Assembly: GCF_029962835.1 (NCBI RefSeq)
Contig: NC_080588.1
Span: 48,839,001 to 48,903,000, forward strand
DNA length: 64,000 bases
Direction: 5' to 3'
From: Magnolia sinica
Taxonomy: Eukaryota; Streptophyta; Magnoliopsida; Magnoliales; Magnoliaceae
The notes under the pieces are model-generated. The model worked only from the letters and a program-made list of their open reading frames with translations. It was not told the origin of the DNA and ran no database searches. This document shows, one piece after another, positions 58,401 to 64,000 of this stretch (position 1 is its first letter; every line of letters begins with the position of its first letter). A program made the translations under genes and the position numbers.

Positions 58401-61400
58401 TGTTTAAACTTTGGGTTGGGTTTGGGCATCGACCAGATGGTGGAAGTTGATGACTAGTGCTAGTTTTCCTTTCGAAGATCTATACCGTCAGTTTTTCATG
58501 ACATTAATATGTGATGGTTAGGATCATCTGATTGCTGTGATTTTTGCACTATGTTCTGCCAAGAGTGATCTGGAATGGTTGGACAGTCCAGATCAACTAT
58601 TGAACTGTCCAAGTGTGAAATGCAACTAGTTGCACCACAGGCCTGTGGTACAACTACTTACCATTACATTGAAAAATAACCAAGAAAAAGGCTCCGACAT
58701 TCTTATACTGTTACCGACATATAAATGATGTAACATGATAATAGTAGCCGAGATTGATAAATGAAGAGATGATAGGGTAGAGCTGGAAGTATGGGAATAT
58801 GATACAACCATTTCTCTAATGCTACAAGTGACATGATGATATGTATCTGGACGCTCCATCTAGTACACATCACTATCGATGGCTTATATTCTGTAATTCA
58901 CACTGATCAGATTACCATAGCCATTCGTTTTCCTTTCTTTTCTTTGATTGTTAACAGCTTTTCTTCACAACCATGGTTTTATAGACCACTGAACATATGA
59001 CTAGAGTCATCCGATCAATGTGTGTATTGAACCATTTACAATCCATTGTGGGGCCCTCTAGATGGACGGTCCTGATTAACACATAATCTGTCAAATGTAC
59101 TGTAGCTAGATGGTTCTACCATCTTCCAGTTCATCTGGGTCTTACGTATCATCTACCGTAGTTCTTTTACAAGGAGGAATGACCATTCAGTGTATGAGTA
59201 TCACGTTACATAGTGGACCGAGTATTGTGTGGGGCCCACCGGCAGAAATAGACAAGAGTGCAATATTTGTCTCTCCTCGCGTGCCAGGCCTTTGCAGGAT
59301 TACTACAAGACCTAAAAGTTTCTGTCCCATGGTCCATGTCCAGGGTGGAAAATCATACAGTACATCTCGAAGGACCGGAACATAGTACAGCCAAATCTCC
59401 ACTACCGTACATTTGGTGGGGTCATACACCAATCACATCCGTTCATCTATTGGATCTAATTACGCATATCATATTGGTTTTAAAAAGACTTCTATTGGAC
59501 AACCATATCATCACTTCTGTAATGATTTTCCGCCAATGGTTGTCTTCTGTTAACCCACTTTTCATTTGAAGGCCACTGATTGAATAGTGGGTTTTGAACC
59601 ATTTGCTAATCAGAGTGTGGCGGAGTATATGGACGGTCCAGATTCATACATATATCCGCAACGTGTGTGGGATGAAAAGAGATCAACCGTACTTTGGTAC
59701 AAACGGGTCCACTGTATCATTCCCGGATCCAGAGTTAATCGTCTAATGTTGGCAGCCTGCATAGTCCATGCACACGTTTTGAGTGATATACTGGCAAGAT
59801 TGCCACAGTACTCTGCATGTGTGGTTGGTTAATGGCCCGGACCTACTAATCAGAGGGAGTTACTTCATACTCTGGCAGAGTAGGAGAACCATACGCATGC
59901 ATCCAATAATTCCACACGTAGCATGGATGTAGCTTGGAATCAAACGGTGTAAACCGTCCAAAAACTGTAGATGGGCCATGACTAAAAAATTGGATGAATC
60001 AGAGAATCCTAACGTCGGATTAGTGGGCATTTGTTCGTTGAATCCGGGCCATTCATTATTTTCATTCGAACAGTCTACTATTGCTCACCAACATGATAGT
60101 GAGGACTTGGGAGAGCATCATTTCATTGAATTTTCGGTTCATGACCAATATAAGTGGGCCCCACGTTTTTAAAGTTTTAATTGAAGTCATACGCATGATG
60201 CATGTGGAATTTCTGAGTGCATGCATATGAAACATCACACTCCATGTATCTATCATAATAGTTCCACTATTATTTCAAAGAGCAGTAGCGGCAGTGGGCC
60301 AGTTGGGCTGGTCCATTAATGGCCATTTATTCATTGGCCCCTTGGGCCCAAAATCCAGTCCTATATGGATCAGTCATGGGCCCAACCCAAAGGGACCAGA
60401 TCAGCCCATTTCAAGACGTAAGGAGCATCCTCATTATTTTTCTTTATGTTTACTGTTTTTCAAGGATTGATAAAAGGAAACCCATCGCAGGGAAGGTCAC
60501 GGAGGGACTCGGCAATAGGCCGGACCCTTTCCAAGAAAACTCAAGATTTGTATGTAAGGCCCGTCCACAAGCCCCACCAGACCTGTTCAAAATCAGTGCC
60601 AAAAACAACCCAAGGCCCAGACCATTGATAGCCCTAATGAGGTCGGCTGTACGCACCATACAAGCCCAATCAAGGTCTGAATTTTAAGACTCGGACTCGA
60701 TCTGACTCGATCCATACCAATACAATGAATCATCTTGATGAGTCACCCATTGCTCAGGCATGTCGGACTCATTCATCACAGTTTAGCCAAGTCACGACTC
60801 AACTCGAGATTAGATGAGTTGGCCCAAGTAGCTGAGTCTTAAATCCATGATCGGGCCCATCTTTATCATATCTTCTCTCGGTTTTCTCTCTCTCCTTTCT
60901 ATTGTACAACTTAGTTTAATAACTAATCTTTTTATATCAAATGGTTTTTCTATGAACCAACTTGATTATCGGTGGATTACTTGTAATCACTAATTTGTGC
61001 TAAATAATAGCAATTTTTTAAGTTCTTTAAAAAAAAAAATGGAAAAAAAGAATTTACCATCTACTAAGGTATTTCTTAAAGTATTTTAATATCACCATCA
61101 TGGAATGAGCTTTTTCCCAATGAATTCGGGTTAGCTACATAAATCAAACCATAAGTCAACAATCTTCTCTCGTAATTTTCACCCACATCTTTTTAGACTT
61201 TTTTACTTTACATTTAAAGCCTTCAACTTGAACTAACTTATACATTTTCCATAGGTACAGGTCTCCGTTGCAAATTACCAAATCATATAATGGCTTGTTT
61301 GGTTTTCCAAATTCCTATGAAATGCAAAGTATATGTGCTATCATTATCATTTTTAAGTATTCGTTTAAATAGAAATTATAGCTCATTAAATGAGAGTCTA

Positions 61401-62840
61401 CTTGTAAAATTACATTTTTATATTATAAAACTATTATTTTTACTAATAACTTTTTTCATAAAACAAACAATATAGTAAAATTATCATTGCGGTCAAATGT
61501 AGGTGATGTCACAACACAATTATAAGAGTAAATAATCATTACCCATTTATAGTTATTTACTATTATAATTGAAAAACCAAAATGGCAAAATTCTTATAAA
61601 ATATAAAGTTAACAAGTTATTATGATTCTTCTCCGGTATTTGTTTAAATATGAATTATGGCTCATAAATCGAGGGTCAAATAAAATTTTAAAATAAGTAA
61701 AGTAAATTGTAATCATCACATTTTTACGTTATAAAACGATTATTTTTACCCGTGATTTTTCAGTGAAACAAATAAGGTAGCAAAATCATCATTGCAATAA
61801 AATGTAATTAAGTGATGTCACCACACAATTACAATAGTAAATAATCATTATCCATTTACCGTCATTTACCATTGTAATCAGAAAACTATATAGACCTTAA
61901 GTTCATGTATGTGATGTAGTATAGAATCTGCCATCTATATTGGAACATAAAATAATGCCAATCTTTGGCCTTCCGTGGATAGCTTCTGTAGTACCATTTC
62001 TAGCTATCTATGGATGGACCATTGATGTAAAGCTGGAAGAACAGCGCAATGAAACCCGTTATATCAATGGTATGAATCACTGAATGATGGATGCCATTTG
62101 CATGGACAGGCCAACCAAAAACTATTCATGTTTTGATCCATCACGAACCTGTGGTTTCTCTTTTGGTACTTAATCAGCAAAAAAGAATATCATCTAACCA
62201 TTCATTTTAGATGAATTATAAACATGAAATCAAGACATTCTTAAACATGTAAAGTTTTTTTATTTTTTTTCATAATATTCCTAATTTCTTTCCAAAAACT
62301 CATAATGAATGGTTACAAATTGACTACCTGGAAATAATTTTCCTTCATCAAAATAATAATCCAATATTAATTTTCTTTAATAATTTTAAATTAATTGAAG
62401 CTTGGATTGTGTTGAGGATCATGCAATAACTCCCCTATAAAAATAAAAATAATAAAAATAAAATAAAAGTTCTAGACCATGTGCAAAAATAACACAACTC
62501 CCATTCTTTAAAGGAATAGCCAAAATGGATCACACGGCATGTCATATTTGCGGAATCTCACTGAAATATTACCCCTTCAATTGTAATGATGTGGACAAAA
62601 ATAGCCACCTCGGCGTGGCAAAAAACGAGTACCAATAACAAGCCCTTGACTTCTATTTCAATGTAAGGATGCTACTCTCTGGCCTCTAAGTTGGCAGTCG
62701 ACCACATGGTAAGTGTCCCAAACGAGCCGGTGCATCAACATTGTACAACTCATGCACTATGTGACTTTGGATATGGTGTCACCGATGAACGGTCAGACTG
62801 GCCGTCGCATCATCACCATCCTATATGGATGGACGGCTAT
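55465..62840. other. Gene-free stretch
   Basis: No protein domain or RNA gene was recognised on either strand. 56200-57480 reads like decayed retroelement LTR or untranslated sequence, but no ends were paired. 57960-58310 repeats loose 'tggcacat' / 'gaagatagatggtgg' phrases. 60300-60880 has polypyrimidine and 'gggccca' phrases. 61289-61890 is an A+T-rich duplicated block, described separately. 62420-62470 is A-rich. Confidence 0.45.
61289..61890. repeat. A+T-rich duplicated block, possibly a MITE
   Basis: Two direct copies with a period of about 307 bp share 'gtaaataatcatta.ccattta', 'tacattttta..ttataaaac.attattttta' and 'atcattgc'. The outer ends, ggcttgtttggttttccaaa at 61290 and the inverse of ttacaatggtaaatgacgg-type sequence with ggtctatatagttttctga, are weakly inverted. 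A transposon origin is possible but not shown. Confidence 0.6.
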
Positions 62841-63343
62841 TGGGAGCCTTGGAAGCAAACTTCAAATTCAAATTAAATAAGCAAAAAATAAACGCAAATA
62901 AAGCAACACAAACAACACACGATTTTGACATGGAAAAACTCTTGTGGGAAAAAACCACAACACAATAATCTACCATGAAAACGAAAGTAAAAGAAATTAA
63001 ATAAACTTGCAGATGCGAAAACCTTAGTTTCCTCCCTTCCAAATCCTATAAATGATTTTTCTATCATTCTTCTACTATAATCCCGTATTATACCCATATA
63101 TATAGTGTTACACCCGAAATAGAAAATAAATCACGCAATTATGCAAACCGCGCACGCCGTCAATATAAGCATCGATCGAGCAATCTTCGATCAATTGAGT
63201 CTCCATGTTTGATCAATTAAATATGCTCAAAAGTGTCCAGCGAGCAAACTATAAAATTTGAAATTTTTTTATTAATCGATTAGTCTGATCGATCGATCAA
63301 TGACCCTTGTTTTAGCATATATTACAGGCACCCCATTTCAACA
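62841..63343 (-). repeat. 3' LTR of a third copia element
   Basis: The right end, TGTTGAAATGGGG in element orientation, is followed upstream by a short purine tract (GATAGGGAT). The left end near 62841 (tgggagcc) is less sure. The inner phrase acacgattttgacatggaaa, then aactcttgtgggaaaa, is typical of plant copia LTRs. A (TA)n-type promoter, TATATATGGG on the minus strand, lies near 63095-63105. No target duplication can be tested because the other LTR lies outside the window. Confidence 0.75.
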
Positions 63344-63457
63344 ATCCCTATCGTGGCTTTAATCTCCATGCTCCACTTCTCCAAGCTTCATCCTCCATCT
63401 CTAATCATCTCCATCATATATTTTTCGTCGTCGCTTTTCTTGCACACTCTGTCTTCA

Positions 63458-64000
63458 TCAAAACTTTGTCAAGCCTGAAAAAGTAAAATAGATTTTGAAC
63501 TTCTCTCCATGAACCACCTTCGTAAGTATATTCGTTGGATTCACGCTCATGTGGATCTTCTCAAGAGTAACATTGCATTCCTCAAGAACCTGTCGGATAA
63601 AATTATGATGAATATCAATATGTTTAGTACGAAAATGATATACTAAATATTTTGCCAATTTGATTGCATGTTCACTGTCACAATTAACCGGCACGGCCTC
63701 CTGCTGAAGCCCAAGTCTATTCATCATTCCTCTCAATCAAACACCTTCTTTAAATACCTCCATCACAACCATATATTCAACTTCAGTTGTGGAAAGAGTA
63801 ACCATAGACTAAAGCTTCAACATTTAAGTTATTGCTCCATCCGCCAACACAAACGAGTAACCAGAAGTCAACCTTATATTTTTCAAGTTACCAACATAAT
63901 CCGAATCCACAAAGCCCACAAGTTTTCCTTCTGATTTTTTTAATGTCAAGACGTAGTCCATTGTATCTCATAGATACCAAAGTAGCATTTCACTGCCTCC
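63458..64000 (-). pseudogene. Copia RNase H, partial at window edge
   Basis: 63458-63736 encodes the RNase H C-terminal part: VPVNCDSEHAIKLAKYLVYH, then RTKHIDIHHNFIRQVLEE and VNPTNILTKVV. Continuing to 63960 the minus strand gives KLVGFVDSDYVGNLKN and LSTTEVEYM, with stops near 63810-63830. The element runs past position 64000. Its reverse transcriptase should begin there. Confidence 0.85.

Noticed and set aside
60319-60687. 122-codon plus-strand frame
   Set aside because: There is no recognisable domain. Overlapping open frames on both strands suggest chance openness.

Overview
The window looks like nuclear DNA of a flowering plant. It holds one convincing host gene, a D3-type cyclin with GT-AG introns, set in sequence dominated by plant LTR retrotransposons, MITEs and SINE-like elements. 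The abundant long fold-back elements rich in 'gtgggcccc' / 'tggaccacacc' remind me of magnoliid genomes such as Magnoliaceae or Lauraceae. That placement is only an impression and would need a database search.

Layout, left to right. At 0.25-1.7 kb is a decayed minus-strand Ty1/copia pol remnant. At 2.70-4.74 kb is a solo LTR of the large Ty3/gypsy family found later in the window, with a near-perfect 5-bp target duplication. From 4.7 to 11 kb there is no recognisable gene, only one fold-back element and a short tandem repeat. From 10.97 to 17.65 kb lies a tandem segmental duplication with a parental unit of about 2.7 kb. It is built of fold-back MITEs and a SINE, and the left copy was later enlarged by a PIF/Harbinger-like cluster whose empty site survives in the right copy. 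A Mutator-like MITE with a perfect 9-bp target duplication sits at 18.59-19.13 kb.

The cyclin D3 gene occupies 22.5-24.7 kb: four coding exons encode 366 residues with an LxCxE retinoblastoma-binding motif. Its leader carries two upstream ORFs, the second of which overlaps the main start codon, and a perfect 18-bp palindrome. The 24.7-29.2 kb region has simple repeats, a SINE with a perfect 16-bp target duplication, and a second SINE-like element with a doubled B box.

A 14.9-kb minus-strand Ty3/gypsy element of the Tat type lies at 29.19-44.11 kb. It has gag, protease, RT, two RNase H domains and integrase, all broken, between 2.1-2.2-kb LTRs. Its leader holds a 46-bp minisatellite. The stretch 44.1-50.3 kb contains a 281-bp inverted repeat, a SINE-like element and two MITEs. 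A 5.2-kb minus-strand Ty1/copia element with a perfect 5-bp target duplication lies at 50.28-55.46 kb, also broken. The stretch 55.5-62.8 kb has no recognisable gene. The window ends inside a third minus-strand copia element (62.84 kb onward).

In functional terms the only likely active gene is the cyclin. Everything else is transposon biology, and the nested insertions, empty sites and target duplications allow a relative insertion history to be read. Identities are by eye; no alignment or database search was run.
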